Below, piece by piece: positions 1 to 8,627 of a stretch of 33,878 nucleotides of DNA. The notes beneath the pieces were generated by a model. It ran no database searches. It was given only the letters and a program-made list of their open reading frames with translations, and was not told where the DNA came from. The stretch comes from Pyrinomonadaceae bacterium (GTDB lineage: Bacteria; Acidobacteriota; Blastocatellia; Pyrinomonadales; Pyrinomonadaceae), in contig JAMQPI010000248.1 of assembly GCA_023717565.1 (NCBI GenBank), positions 1-33,878 on the forward strand, written 5' to 3'. The position numbers and the translations under genes were made by a program. The first letter of the stretch is position 1. Each line of letters opens with the position of its first letter.

Positions 1-425
1 CCAATTCCACCATAGATCAAAGGCAATTCAACGTTATGCAGAGCGGTTGCCCGAGCCAGGAGGTTAAAGGTTTGAAATACAAAACCAACTTCCTGATTGC
101 GAATCCGCGCCAACTCGTCGTCATCCATCTCGGACACGTTCTTCCCGTTAAGCCAGTACTCTCCCTGTGACGGAGTATCGAGGCAGCCAATCAGGTTCAT
201 CAGAGTAGACTTGCCGGAACCCGATGGGCCAATAATCGCGATGTACTCGCCCTTGTGAACTTCAAACGTGACACCATGCAGGGCGTGCACCTCCTCGGTA
301 CCCATCTGGTAAGTTTTCCAGATGTCGCGCATCGAGATCAGAGCGGCGGGACGATGCTGCCCGTTGACTTGCGCGGGCTGAAGGGCCGGTTCGGCGGGAA
401 GAGTTGCGAATGTAACGTCGCTCAT
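1..425 (-). CDS. ABC transporter ATP-binding protein (MacB/LolD type), partial
   Basis: This is the N-terminal 141 codons of an ABC ATPase; the 3' end lies beyond the left edge, so it is absent from the ORF track. After a roughly 27-residue N-terminal extension comes the usual start of the domain ([15 protein letters not shown]), then Walker [10 protein letters not shown] and the Q-loop region FVFQTFNLL. The spacing and the LIGCLDTPS stretch are typical of the MacB/LolD/FtsE group that powers tripartite efflux or lipoprotein release. The ATG overlaps the stop of the upstream membrane fusion protein by one base (TAATG), so the two are translationally coupled. From known families I expect an MacB-like permease next, outside the window. 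The substrate cannot be told. Confidence 0.93.
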   Translation of the reverse strand, partial: MSDVTFATLPAEPALQPAQVNGQHRPAALISMRDIWKTYQMGTEEVHALHGVTFEVHKGEYIAIIGPSGSGKSTLMNLIGCLDTPSQGEYWLNGKNVSEMDDDELARIRNQEVGFVFQTFNLLARATALHNVELPLIYGGI

Positions 426-1948
426 TAGCTGGCCTCGTTTGCGTTTGCGTTTGCGCCGGTCTTTCGCTCCTGGCGCTTGACCGCCAGACCATCCTTTAGT
501 GTCTTGAGCACCCGGCTTGGTCCTCGAACAATCTCATCACCCGAATTTACCCCGCTGGTAATCTCAATGTCGGCTTCTCCGGTTATGCCGGTGGTCACCT
601 CAACAAATTTCACTTTCATATCCTTGCCAAGAACATACACGCCCTTGAGATTTTTCGGTTTCTCCGTGGAGGCTGGAGTCGGCACACTTCCGGCGACGGT
701 CGCTGATGGCGACGGGGACGGAGTTGGCGCCTTCTCGACAATCGCTTCCAGGGGCACTGCCACGACATTGTTCTTCACTTTAGTGGTGACGGTGGCAGTG
801 GCGCTCATGCCGGGCCGGAGACTGTTTCGGATCTCATCAGTCATCTCGCGCAACTCGATGGTGACCTTGAATTCTTTTGCCTCCTGAACGTTCACGCGAG
901 TTGACAGGCCGCCGAGAGTGTCAGACTTGGAGACCGCCAATGGGTTCTTTTGGGTCACCACAGCTTGAATCTCTTTGTCGCCCAGGGCGTCAACTTTGAC
1001 TTTCACTTGTTGGCCCACTTCGACGTTGGAAATCTCCGTCTCGTCCACATTCACTTCGACGTTGATAGTAGACATGTCGGCGATCGTCATCAGTGGAGTG
1101 GTCGACAGACCAGCTACCGCAAATTCGCCGACTCTCGTAGGAATGTCAGCAACGACACCATTCAGCGGCGATAGCTGGGTGGCCTTAGACCGCTGGCTCG
1201 ATTGGCCTCGGAGGAGGGCCTGTTGTTGGCTCGCGCGCATCTCGGACGACTTGATACCGGTTCTGGCGTCGTGCACGGCGATGCGCTGCTGGTTGGCGCG
1301 TTCGACCGCTTCCTTGACCGCAATCTTCTGTGACTCCAGGTTAGCTCGCGCTGTTTCAACGGCAATCTTTGCCTGCTCGTAACGATCTCGCGCGGCGTCG
1401 TATTCAAAGCGTGAGGCCACCCCAGCCTCGATCAATTCTGTATAACGCTTGAGCTCGCGTTGGGCCGTGTTGAGATCCACCAGCGAGCGATCGACGGAGG
1501 TCTGCACGGCAACCAGCTGCTGGCGAGCTGAAGACACAGAGGCTTCGGCGACCACCAAGCTTTGCTGGGCTGACGAGACCGCGTTACGCGCCGATTGGAC
1601 ATCGTTCATTGAGGCTTGCGCCGCGGCCCATTGCGCTTCCTGATTGGATTGAAGCTGAGTTGGGTCGATTCGGACTAATGGCTTGCCGACCCCTACCTGA
1701 TCGCCGGCGTTTACATAGATCTCTTCTATCCGTCCGGGAACCTCACTCGTTAGTTTGATATAGCGAATCGGTCGTACCTCGCCGGAGGCGGTTACGGTTT
1801 GCCGTAGTTCGGGTCTGACTTCTACCTTAATGGTTGTCACTTCAGCCTGTTCTTTACGACTGGCGACGATGCTGATAGTAACAATGATCGCCAAAACAGC
1901 GACTGCGGATACGGCGATAATAATTTTCTTCTTACGGGTCAATGCCAT
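425..1948 (-). CDS. MacA-like periplasmic adaptor (membrane fusion protein)
   Basis: The 507-residue protein has one N-terminal membrane anchor (about residues 9-28, [20 protein letters not shown]) and a periplasmic body. The first lipoyl half carries [19 protein letters not shown] and is followed by a long Ala/Gln/Ser-rich alpha-helical hairpin (about 95-245), the second lipoyl half ([16 protein letters not shown]), and beta-barrel and membrane-proximal domains. This is the HlyD/MacA adaptor architecture linking an inner-membrane ABC transporter to an outer-membrane channel. A Pro/Ser/Thr-rich insert near residue 410 ([10 protein letters not shown]) and a C-terminal NANANE tail, coded by a short GCAAAC repeat, are lineage decoration. 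GAAGG lies about 8 nt before the ATG. It is the first gene of the pair with the downstream ATPase. Confidence 0.92.
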   Translation of the reverse strand: MALTRKKKIIIAVSAVAVLAIIVTISIVASRKEQAEVTTIKVEVRPELRQTVTASGEVRPIRYIKLTSEVPGRIEEIYVNAGDQVGVGKPLVRIDPTQLQSNQEAQWAAAQASMNDVQSARNAVSSAQQSLVVAEASVSSARQQLVAVQTSVDRSLVDLNTAQRELKRYTELIEAGVASRFEYDAARDRYEQAKIAVETARANLESQKIAVKEAVERANQQRIAVHDARTGIKSSEMRASQQQALLRGQSSQRSKATQLSPLNGVVADIPTRVGEFAVAGLSTTPLMTIADMSTINVEVNVDETEISNVEVGQQVKVKVDALGDKEIQAVVTQKNPLAVSKSDTLGGLSTRVNVQEAKEFKVTIELREMTDEIRNSLRPGMSATATVTTKVKNNVVAVPLEAIVEKAPTPSPSPSATVAGSVPTPASTEKPKNLKGVYVLGKDMKVKFVEVTTGITGEADIEITSGVNSGDEIVRGPSRVLKTLKDGLAVKRQERKTGANANANEAS

Positions 1949-2107
1949 GAGTTGTACCTTCGAGTAGGATTCTTAAGCTCGCGATTGGTGATAAGTGACA
2001 ATTTCGCACAGAAATGGGCTAAATCCAAAGCCCCGCGTTCGAGTAGCTTTTACGTCCCAAAACCCCAAACAGTTTCATATAAGAACAGTATCCAGGAATC
2101 GCAATCG

Positions 2108-2137
2108 TTGGCGCGTCCGCCGTTTTCGCGCTAGAAT
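2108..2137 (+). promoter_or_regulatory. Candidate sigma-70 promoter for the FHA/kinase cluster
   Basis: TTGGCG and TAGAAT are separated by 18 bp, about 80 bp before the ATG of the first FHA gene in the divergent intergenic region. Four to five of six positions match consensus in each box. Nothing else in the 268-bp gap (1949-2216) was recognised. This is a motif match only. Confidence 0.28.
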
Positions 2138-2216
2138 GACCTGCCTCTTTGTGGCTCTATCCTACTCCGACTTTGGATTTAGACACCCGTACTGCCAGCC
2201 GCGGATCACCGAATAG

Positions 2217-2783
2217 ATGATTAATTGTGAAAGATGCAAAACAGAAAACCTTGATGGCTCGCAGTATTGCGACGAGTGTGGGGCCCCATTGAGGCCGAAT
2301 TTCCGCTCCAACCCCATGAGTACCGGTAGTTTGAAGGCTGACGCTGATGGGCAGAATGGGTCACATGCCATGCCTATCAAGCAGCCGGAATTCGCCAGTG
2401 GCTCGCACTCCGGGATCAATTTCGTTTCTTCCAGGGGCTCTGAAGCAAGGCCACATGCCTTGCTGGTGATAGAGCGTGGCCGCACCCCGGGCAAGAAATT
2501 CACGCTGAGTAGCGTTGAGTCTCAGATCGGGCGCTGGGACGCTGATGGAGGCATCTTTCCGGACGTCGATCTCGACGCTGATGACCCGGAGGCGAAGGTA
2601 TCGCGGCGTCATGCGCGAATTACATTCCGCGAGGGGAAGTATTTTCTGGAAGATCTTGGATCGACCAACGGAACGTTTGTGAATCGAGGGAAGAGATTGT
2701 TGCCCGGACACCTGCAACTCTTGCAGGATGGAGACGAGATCATTGTGGGCAAGACTTTCCTCCGTTTTCGCGTTACCAAATGA
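2217..2783 (+). CDS. Zinc-ribbon FHA-domain protein
   Basis: A 188-residue cytoplasmic protein. A zinc ribbon opens it (CERCKTENLDGSQYCDECG, two CxxC knuckles), followed by a roughly 60-residue linker and an FHA domain with all core landmarks: GR near residue 103, SRRHAR, and DLGSTNGTFVN. FHA domains bind phosphothreonine, so this is a likely substrate or docking partner of the kinase encoded 74 bp downstream. The domain has an Asp-rich insertion (IFPDVDLDADDPEAKV) that is nearly repeated in the kinase's own C-terminal FHA, so the two FHA domains are probably duplicates. The ATG start coincides with the zinc ribbon, but no strong ribosome-binding site precedes it. Confidence 0.9.
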   Translation: MINCERCKTENLDGSQYCDECGAPLRPNFRSNPMSTGSLKADADGQNGSHAMPIKQPEFASGSHSGINFVSSRGSEARPHALLVIERGRTPGKKFTLSSVESQIGRWDADGGIFPDVDLDADDPEAKVSRRHARITFREGKYFLEDLGSTNGTFVNRGKRLLPGHLQLLQDGDEIIVGKTFLRFRVTK

Positions 2784-2857
2784 TTTGGCGCGGAGTGGCT
2801 TCCGCAATTGATGATTTGGAAGGCTCTTGATATCTCCCTGAAAGGGCTGTCGGTTTA

Positions 2858-4612
2858 ATGGCTGAATGCATCGAATGTGGCGCGACGGTGGCAGTTGGCG
2901 AGTCCTTTTGTGGCGGCTGTGGAAGTGAACAGCCTCCAACTGCCGAAGCGTCACTGAGCACCACTCTGGATCAACCATCGGACCTGACACCAGTTGAAGT
3001 GGGAGTTGCCGAGGAAGAAGTAGTTGAGCAAGTGAACGAACCAGATCCCGAAGCACAAAGGCAGACCGGTCAACTTAGTGGCGAGACTGAGGGCGCCGGC
3101 ACCGAACTGCCGGCCGAAGCCGCCACGGTCAGGCGTCCGTCTGATCAGATCAAGATATCGTCCGCCTCTCTCGGTGGTTCTTCGACTGATGACGTAAAGA
3201 TTCAAAGCACTACCAGCGTTCCGCACAAGGGAACCACCGGCGGACATCAACCCACCCTAAAACAGTTAGACGGGGGTACGGTACTGAACGGCCGATACGA
3301 GATAGCCCGTCGTATAGGCGGCGGCGGCATGGGTGCGGTCTACCTGGCCAAGGACCGTAACCTGGGTGATGCCTCCCGCGCAGTCAAGGAGATGGTTGAA
3401 GCCCACCTCGATCCCGCCCAGCACGAAAAAGCGATCGGGGACTTCAAACGCGAGTCGCTGTTGTTGACTTCGCTTGAGCACCCTTGCATCCCAACTATCT
3501 ATGACTATTTTTACGACGAGCCGCTGGGACGCTTCTACCTGGTAATGAAATACATTTCCGGCGGAGACCTGGCGTCGCGTTTGCGCAACGCGCCCGGTGG
3601 GCGAATCGATGAGAAAACTGTAACCGATTGGGGCATGCAAGTAGCTGACGTGCTGCAGTACTTGCACAGCCGGCCCAAACAGATCATTTATCGCGATCTC
3701 AAGCCAGCGAATTTGATGATTGACGGAAATAGCGGCCGCGTAATGCTAATTGATTTTGGAATTGCCCGCTGGGTCAAGCAGGAAGAAAAGGGAGTCACTG
3801 CAGTAGGCACCATGGGCTACGCGCCACCGGAGTTGTTCGCCGGCAGAGTCGAACCTCGATCTGACATTTACAGCCTCGGTGCAACGATGTTTCACTTGCT
3901 GACCGGATCTGATCCCCAGGACAATCCGCTGCTGATTTTTGATTTTGCCAAGAACCCCCGGCCACGTCAGATAACACCGTCGCTCTCGAGCGAGATAGAA
4001 CAGATTTTGATGCGGTCCGTGGAGTATAAGCCGGAAGATCGTTTTGTGTCGGCGGGCGAGATGCGTGATGCCCTGGCTACTCACCTGGAGAGGTTGCTGG
4101 CTGGTCGGGTTAACTACGGAGTACCAACTCCGCAACTCGGTGGTGAGACGGTTCAAGTTCAAACCGTTTACTGTGGCTTCTGTGGCGGGAGGATCGCCGC
4201 GGACGATGTTTTCTGTGCTCACTGCGGAGCGCAACAACCACTGGCTGGAGTTGGCGCTAGCGCAACCTTGCGTGCTTCCCGGCCCACCGCCAAATTGGTT
4301 GTAGCTGGCACCACCGAACTCGATGCATCCTTCATTTTGCAAAAGGACAACAATCTGGTTGGCAGGACGGATCCGCATTCCAACATCTTTCCGGAAATCG
4401 ACCTTTCCAAGTTCGATCCTGAGACTAAGGTTTCGCGACGCCACGCGCGCATCTGGCTGGAAGGGGAAACTTTTTTGGTCGAAGATCTCGGTTCCGTGAA
4501 TGGCACAGTCATCAACGACTCGGTCAGGCTGGCGCCACGTCAGCCGCGAGTGCTTGACAGTGGCGATAAGCTTCGGCTGGGGGAAACCACACTACATTTT
4601 CTTTTGGGTTAG
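2858..4612 (+). CDS. Ser/Thr protein kinase with zinc ribbons and C-terminal FHA
   Basis: A 584-residue Hanks-type kinase with no transmembrane segment. In order: zinc ribbon (residues 4-22, CIECG...CGGCG), an acidic low-complexity linker to about 140, kinase domain (about 146-415), a second zinc ribbon (CGFCGGRIAADDVFCAHCG) and an FHA domain with SRRHAR and GSVNGT. Catalytic landmarks are a Gly-rich loop GGGGMGAVY, Lys177 in AVKEM, Asp280 in the catalytic loop, Asp299 in DFG, and PPE in place of APE. The catalytic loop reads YRDLKPAN, with Tyr where HRD has His; related bacterial kinases tolerate this, so it is probably active. The C-terminal FHA may read its own or a neighbour's phosphothreonine. 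It sits between an FHA protein and an RDD/phosphatase pair. Confidence 0.95.
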   Translation: MAECIECGATVAVGESFCGGCGSEQPPTAEASLSTTLDQPSDLTPVEVGVAEEEVVEQVNEPDPEAQRQTGQLSGETEGAGTELPAEAATVRRPSDQIKISSASLGGSSTDDVKIQSTTSVPHKGTTGGHQPTLKQLDGGTVLNGRYEIARRIGGGGMGAVYLAKDRNLGDASRAVKEMVEAHLDPAQHEKAIGDFKRESLLLTSLEHPCIPTIYDYFYDEPLGRFYLVMKYISGGDLASRLRNAPGGRIDEKTVTDWGMQVADVLQYLHSRPKQIIYRDLKPANLMIDGNSGRVMLIDFGIARWVKQEEKGVTAVGTMGYAPPELFAGRVEPRSDIYSLGATMFHLLTGSDPQDNPLLIFDFAKNPRPRQITPSLSSEIEQILMRSVEYKPEDRFVSAGEMRDALATHLERLLAGRVNYGVPTPQLGGETVQVQTVYCGFCGGRIAADDVFCAHCGAQQPLAGVGASATLRASRPTAKLVVAGTTELDASFILQKDNNLVGRTDPHSNIFPEIDLSKFDPETKVSRRHARIWLEGETFLVEDLGSVNGTVINDSVRLAPRQPRVLDSGDKLRLGETTLHFLLG

Positions 4613-4703
4613 CCGTCAGTCCGTCTTCAGTTGTAGACGAACACACACTCGGCTATGGTTTCTCTTCGATGTGGGGCTCAAACATCAAAATCAGCTGCTG
4701 GCT

Positions 4704-4724
4704 ACTAACCACTGACCACGGACT
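4704..4724 (+). repeat. Three-unit heptamer repeat (ACTNACC type)
   Basis: ACTAACC, ACTGACC and ACGGACT lie head to tail 11 bp before the ATG of the RDD gene. It belongs to the same 7-bp repeat family as the arrays at 8474-8627 and 19144-19199. Confidence 0.6.
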
Positions 4725-4735
4725 ACAAACTTTTA

Positions 4736-5224
4736 ATGACTGCCAGGATTGAAGAAGCCGCGGTAACGCGGGCACAGTCGAGAACGCGTATCCGGAAACC
4801 ACTGGTTGAGAATCATCCCGCGCCCTTTTCTTTGCGGTGTGGGGCCATGTTGATTGACTACATCATCCTGGTCGGTATCGTTGCCTTTAGCTCGCTCATC
4901 GCGCGCATGGCCGGTGGAGGCCGCACTGCGGCCAGTTCGGCTGAGACAGTCGGGATCGCGATCGCGACTGCAGTGGCGGTGCTCAACCTGGGCGTGCTGG
5001 CGGGATTAACTGGTAGAACTCTCGGCAAGTGGGCGACCGGGCTCAGATTGCAGCGAAAGGACGGATCGGAGCCGGGGATGGCTCGCGCCTTCCTGCGTCA
5101 CTTTGTTGGTTACCCGATATCCTTTTTAACCCTGGGTCTTGGCTTCTTATTGGCTGCGTTGAGTACGCGCGGGCGGGCCTTACACGATCTCATTGCCGGC
5201 ACGATCGTGGTGCGCGAAGGCTAA
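4736..5224 (+). CDS. RDD-family membrane protein
   Basis: A 162-residue integral membrane protein. The RDD signature appears as RCGAMLIDY at the start of the first helix, followed by a second helix (AIATAVAVLNLGVLAGL), the conserved TGRTLGKWATGLRL loop, and a final helix before the LHDLIAGTIVV ending typical of the family. RDD proteins sit in the inner membrane; some act in ion exchange, but most have no assigned role. Its place between a zinc-ribbon kinase and an FHA-PP2C phosphatase suggests it may be a membrane target or partner of that signalling pair. No clear ribosome-binding site is seen; a short heptamer repeat occupies that region instead. Confidence 0.88.
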   Translation: MTARIEEAAVTRAQSRTRIRKPLVENHPAPFSLRCGAMLIDYIILVGIVAFSSLIARMAGGGRTAASSAETVGIAIATAVAVLNLGVLAGLTGRTLGKWATGLRLQRKDGSEPGMARAFLRHFVGYPISFLTLGLGFLLAALSTRGRALHDLIAGTIVVREG

Positions 5225-5341
5225 TCGCCCCGCTATACTACGCTGGAAAGTCGAATGTCGGATTATGGGCCTGAGTTTCCTGGACGATCGTGGGTGTCTT
5301 AGTATTCTGCTAACAGAAGCTGACCGTGACCTATTCACAGA

Positions 5342-7060
5342 ATGCCTGAGTTAATAGTCAGATATCCGGATCGAGCGCCGGATCATTTTCCACTCGGACG
5401 TCTACGGATCACTTTGGGCCGTTCAGCCCGAAACGACCTCTGCATCCCTGACCCTTTCGCTTCGCGTGTGCACGCCGAAGTGCGGCGCGAGGGGGATGAA
5501 TACTTCCTGCAGGACCTCGGCTCCGCGAATGGCACCGTCTACAACGGGTTGACGGTCGACGGTACGGTGCCGCTCACCTCCGGTGGCCGCATCCAAATCG
5601 GCGAGACCGAGATCATCTTTGACGATGGCACCTACAATTCGAGCATGGGCGCCACCATGATCACGGACAATACCGGATCGTTGCCCGAAGCTACTATCGC
5701 TCTGGCATCAGGTGACCGCACTACCTCGGGTCTGCTCGAGGCCATCGAAGGCGCACGTACAAAACCTGAAGAGATCGTTGACACGAATCGAGCCCGAGAA
5801 GGCGACCTGCTGGCCTTGATCAGCAAAGTAGGAATCACTCTGCTGGCCTCGACGACGCTCAACGAAACCATGGAACAGATCGTCTCCCTGGTGTTTGAAG
5901 CCGTGCCGGCAGATCGTTGCTTGCTCATGATGCGCGATGAAGGCAGCGAGGAACTGAGGGTAGCGGTGGCTCGGCTGCGTGATCGAGTCGGAGAAGTTGG
6001 CGAGATTCGGGTTAGCCGTAACGTGATGGATGAAGTTGTGATCCGTGGAAAGTCCGTCCTGACCTCAGACGCTCAACATGATCCGCGATTCGCGAGCGGC
6101 ACAGTAGTGTTGCAAGGAATACGGTCCGTCCTGGCGGTTCCTCTGGGAGTCTCTGACAAAGTTTTTGGGATCATCTACGCCGATTCGCCTATCGCCGATG
6201 GTCGGTTCACGGAAGATCACCTTAAAGTCCTGACCACCTTGGCTTCGGTGGCCGCTATCCGGGTGGAGAATGCGCGGCTGGCGGAAGCAAGGCTGCAGCA
6301 GGAGCGGCTGGAGCGCGAACTACAACTAGCCATGGAGATTCAACAGCGGTTTCAGCCCACGGCTCCGCCGGTGGTGCCGGGTTATGAGCTCCAGGGTATT
6401 AGTTTTCCGTGTTACGAAATCGGAGGTGACTACTACGATTTCATCCAGCGTGAAGATGGGCGGCTGGTAATCGCTCTCGGCGATGTTTCGGGTAAGGGCA
6501 CCGCGGCAGCGCTCTTGATGTCTTCGCTACACGCCTCAGTCCATGCGCAAGCTGGATCGCACGAAACTTTGTCGGAAACAATCTCAGCAGTAAACCGCTA
6601 TCTGGCTGACAACATTCCCGCAAATCGCTTTGTTACGCTGTTTTATGCCGAACTGGATCCCGCCTCGGGGGCGCTCTCATTTCTCAACGCCGGCCACAAT
6701 CCGCCACTCATCGTCCATGCCGCCGGAACCGTCGAACAGCTTGCTTCCGGAGGTCTGCCGCTGGGAATCAGGCGTAACGCCGAATACCGCGAGGGCCGCA
6801 CGCAAATGCAAATGGGTGATGTCCTGGTAATTTACTCGGATGGTGTCACTGAAGCAGCCAGCCCGTCTGGAGAAGAATTTGGTGCGACCCGACTGTATGA
6901 AGTAGTCTCTCGCAACATCGATGCGTCGGCTGCCGGAGTGCGCGATCGGATCGAATCAGCCTTGACCAAATTCTCTCAGGGCACCCAGGCCGCCGACGAT
7001 ATTACTCTCGTGATCGTCAAGCGTCAGGCCGAAATCAAGAAACAAATCTCGATAGCTTAA
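5342..7060 (+). CDS. FHA-GAF-PP2C (SpoIIE-type) serine phosphatase
   Basis: A 572-residue soluble protein with three domains. The N-terminal FHA (about 15-95) has GRSARNDL, SRVHAEV and LGSANGTVYNG. A GAF sensor domain (about 155-315) begins at ALISKVGITLLAS and includes DRCLLMMRDEG. The C-terminal PP2C/SpoIIE phosphatase (about 340-560) has metal-binding motifs GGDYYDF (near 361), GDVSGKG (near 380) and YSDGVTEA (near 498). Such RsbU-like proteins dephosphorylate serine or threonine, often on anti-sigma antagonists, under control of the sensor domain. Here the FHA domain should steer it to phosphothreonine proteins, so it is the natural counterpart of the kinase upstream. It ends the plus-strand cluster; an imperfect inverted repeat follows. 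Confidence 0.94.
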   Translation: MPELIVRYPDRAPDHFPLGRLRITLGRSARNDLCIPDPFASRVHAEVRREGDEYFLQDLGSANGTVYNGLTVDGTVPLTSGGRIQIGETEIIFDDGTYNSSMGATMITDNTGSLPEATIALASGDRTTSGLLEAIEGARTKPEEIVDTNRAREGDLLALISKVGITLLASTTLNETMEQIVSLVFEAVPADRCLLMMRDEGSEELRVAVARLRDRVGEVGEIRVSRNVMDEVVIRGKSVLTSDAQHDPRFASGTVVLQGIRSVLAVPLGVSDKVFGIIYADSPIADGRFTEDHLKVLTTLASVAAIRVENARLAEARLQQERLERELQLAMEIQQRFQPTAPPVVPGYELQGISFPCYEIGGDYYDFIQREDGRLVIALGDVSGKGTAAALLMSSLHASVHAQAGSHETLSETISAVNRYLADNIPANRFVTLFYAELDPASGALSFLNAGHNPPLIVHAAGTVEQLASGGLPLGIRRNAEYREGRTQMQMGDVLVIYSDGVTEAASPSGEEFGATRLYEVVSRNIDASAAGVRDRIESALTKFSQGTQAADDITLVIVKRQAEIKKQISIA

Positions 7061-7082
7061 AAGATTTTGGAGTGCATGCAGC

Positions 7083-7190
7083 ATTGTAGGGATGTCCCTC
7101 CGTGTGGCACCCCAAGTTGCGATGATGTCGAGATCTCGACATGGTGACTGGGGGAACAGACGGGCGGCCACGGAGAGCCGCCTCTACAAT
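7083..7190. repeat. Imperfect inverted repeat at a convergent junction, with an 18-bp palindrome
   Basis: ATTGTAG...CTCCGTG near 7083-7104 is matched in inverse by CACGGAG...CTACAAT at 7169-7190. Between them, 7125-7142 is a perfect palindrome, ATGTCGAGATCTCGACAT. The element lies between the converging phosphatase and small membrane protein genes, and the TAG stop of the minus-strand gene falls inside the right arm. It may act as a bidirectional terminator, but no T-run is present. Confidence 0.5.
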
Positions 7191-7594
7191 CCGGGATCTG
7201 TTGCGCGTTGGCGTCGCCGCAACCCGCTGAAGAAATGAAGCAAGGTCCCGAACGAAATCAGGTAGATGCCGCGCTGAGAAAGAGGAGTCAACAATCCGGA
7301 CAGCTTAGGCTCGTGGAAGAATGCTGCGATGAATAAGCACGTGGCAATCACGATCAGGCCGGACCCGAGCAATTGCAGAACTCGACGCCAGCGTTCGAAG
7401 TGATAAGCGAGGTAGGTGCCAATGCCGATGTTGAGCAGTCCCGCCAGTAGAATGTAAATGTGCCGGGAGCGATAGAGCATTCGTGGCCCATCAGGCATGC
7501 CTGCCAAATGGCCAAGATACTTATCCATGTATTGGCCGGTGAGAAGAAAGACAACTACCACTGAGATGCCAAACAGTTGATGAAATCGTTTCAT
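7184..7594 (-). CDS. Small hydrophobic membrane protein, function unknown
   Basis: I do not recognise a named family. The ORF track gives 172 codons from 7702, but I place the start at the ATG at 7594 (MKRFHQLFGISVVVVF), giving 136 residues. The reason is a near-consensus promoter (TTGACT, 18 bp, TATAGT) at 7666-7637, inside the longer frame. About four membrane segments follow: FHQLFGISVVVVFLLTG, a central pair (YILLAGLLNIGIGTYLAY and LLGSGLIVIATCLFIAAF) and ISFGTLLHFFSGL. The C-terminus is basic (RRRQRATD). It is transcribed alone, divergently from the deacetylase gene, which gives no hint of role. Confidence 0.75.
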   Translation of the reverse strand: MKRFHQLFGISVVVVFLLTGQYMDKYLGHLAGMPDGPRMLYRSRHIYILLAGLLNIGIGTYLAYHFERWRRVLQLLGSGLIVIATCLFIAAFFHEPKLSGLLTPLSQRGIYLISFGTLLHFFSGLRRRQRATDPGL

Positions 7595-7636
7595 GGCTTT
7601 GCCGTCTAAAGTCCAGGATCCACTTTCAGTCGCCAG

Positions 7637-7666
7637 ACTATAAGAACCGCCGCTTGTGTGAGTCAA
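7637..7666 (-). promoter_or_regulatory. Sigma-70-like promoter for the small membrane protein
   Basis: On the minus strand, TTGACT (7666-7661) and TATAGT (7642-7637) are 18 bp apart, five of six matches each. The -10 box lies 42 bp before the ATG at 7594, which supports that start over the longer ORF. Confidence 0.6.
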
Positions 7667-7729
7667 ACTTTCAACGGGCAAACCAAAACAAACCTTGACC
7701 AATCCCTACGCTTACGCTAAACCTCAACC

Positions 7730-8476
7730 ATGAGTGATCCCCAGATTGAACTAGACGCTCTCGCCATCTTTTCCCACCCGGATGATGCTGAGTTGTCGGT
7801 GGCGGGCACCTTGCTTAAGCTGAAATCGCTTGGTTATCGCACCGGCGTTGCTGATATGACACGCGGTGAAATGGGTACCCGGGGCACGCCTGAGGTGCGA
7901 GCCATGGAGGCCCTGGAAGCAGCGCGCGTGATGAATCTGGACGTGCGCATAAATCTTGAACGCCCAGATGGTCACGTCTGGCCCAATGAAGAGGCCCGCA
8001 CAGCAGTCGTCCGAATTATCCGCAGCTATCGCCCGCAAGTATTGATGACCACTCACTGGGACGATCCTCATCCCGACCACGCGAATACCTGCCGTATCGT
8101 GCGCGAAGCGGCGCGACTTGCGACCATGGCCCGCTATGATGCCGAAGCAGGACAGCAACCTGCCCCAATGCCGGCGTTGATGCACTCCCTTTATTCCCGG
8201 TTGGTGATTCCATCATTCATTGTTGACGTTTCTGATTTCGTAGATGAGAAGATGAAAGCCATCCGGGCGCACGCGTCACAATTCTACCGCGCGGAGTCAA
8301 AAGAGCCAGCCACGCGTATCAGCGACGTTGGGTTTTTGGAGGAGATTGAGCTTCGGATGAGGTACTACGGATCGATGATTGGGGTTAGTGCAGGCGAAGC
8401 ATTCTACGTACGCGAAGCGCTTAACATTGAGGATCCGGTGGCACTATTGACGAGACCGATGAATATTTACTCTTAG
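7730..8476 (+). CDS. bshB1: Bacillithiol biosynthesis deacetylase (BshB1 type)
   Basis: A 248-residue PIG-L/LmbE-family zinc deacetylase. The N-terminal metal motif HPDDAE (residues 16-21), the BshB1-like block MTRGEMGTRGTPEVRAMEALEAA and the second metal motif HPDH (about 114-117) are present, and the length fits BshB1. It should remove the acetyl group from GlcNAc-malate to give GlcN-malate, the second step of bacillithiol synthesis; the first-step enzyme gene bshA is 11 kb away in this window. A related deacetylase of mycothiol or another small-molecule conjugate is the main alternative, but the presence of bshA favours this call. The stop codon is formed by the first bases of an inverted heptamer-repeat array. 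Confidence 0.9.
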   Translation: MSDPQIELDALAIFSHPDDAELSVAGTLLKLKSLGYRTGVADMTRGEMGTRGTPEVRAMEALEAARVMNLDVRINLERPDGHVWPNEEARTAVVRIIRSYRPQVLMTTHWDDPHPDHANTCRIVREAARLATMARYDAEAGQQPAPMPALMHSLYSRLVIPSFIVDVSDFVDEKMKAIRAHASQFYRAESKEPATRISDVGFLEEIELRMRYYGSMIGVSAGEAFYVREALNIEDPVALLTRPMNIYS

Positions 8477-8627
8477 TCAGTGGTCAGTAGTCAGTGGTCA
8501 GTGGTCAGTGGTCCGTGGTCCGTTGTCAGGCGCTAGGAGTCGCGAGTAGTCAGTTGATGAAGGCGCTTTTAGAGCAGCAGAGATTTTGTTATCGGACAAC
8601 TGACCACTGACCACTGACCACTGACTA
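8474..8627. repeat. Inverted array of 7-bp TCAGTGG repeats between convergent genes
   Basis: The left arm (8474-8506) is built of TCAGTGG-type heptamers, which continue degenerately to about 8527. The right arm (8595-8627) is its inverse over 33 bp with two mismatches. The outermost TAG of each arm is the stop codon of the flanking gene: bshB1 on the plus strand and the secreted protein on the minus strand. The long stem could terminate both transcripts, though no T-run follows. The 88-bp middle holds no ORF. Confidence 0.9.

Noticed and set aside
2361-3056. 231-codon minus ORF
   Set aside because: It is antisense to the FHA and kinase genes, has no recognisable content, and long antisense frames are common in GC-rich DNA.
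3746-4444. 232-codon minus ORF in the kinase
   Set aside because: Shadow of the kinase gene on the other strand; no recognisable motifs.
8474-8627. CRISPR array in the heptamer repeats
   Set aside because: The units are 7 bp, head to tail without spacers, and no cas gene is nearby.
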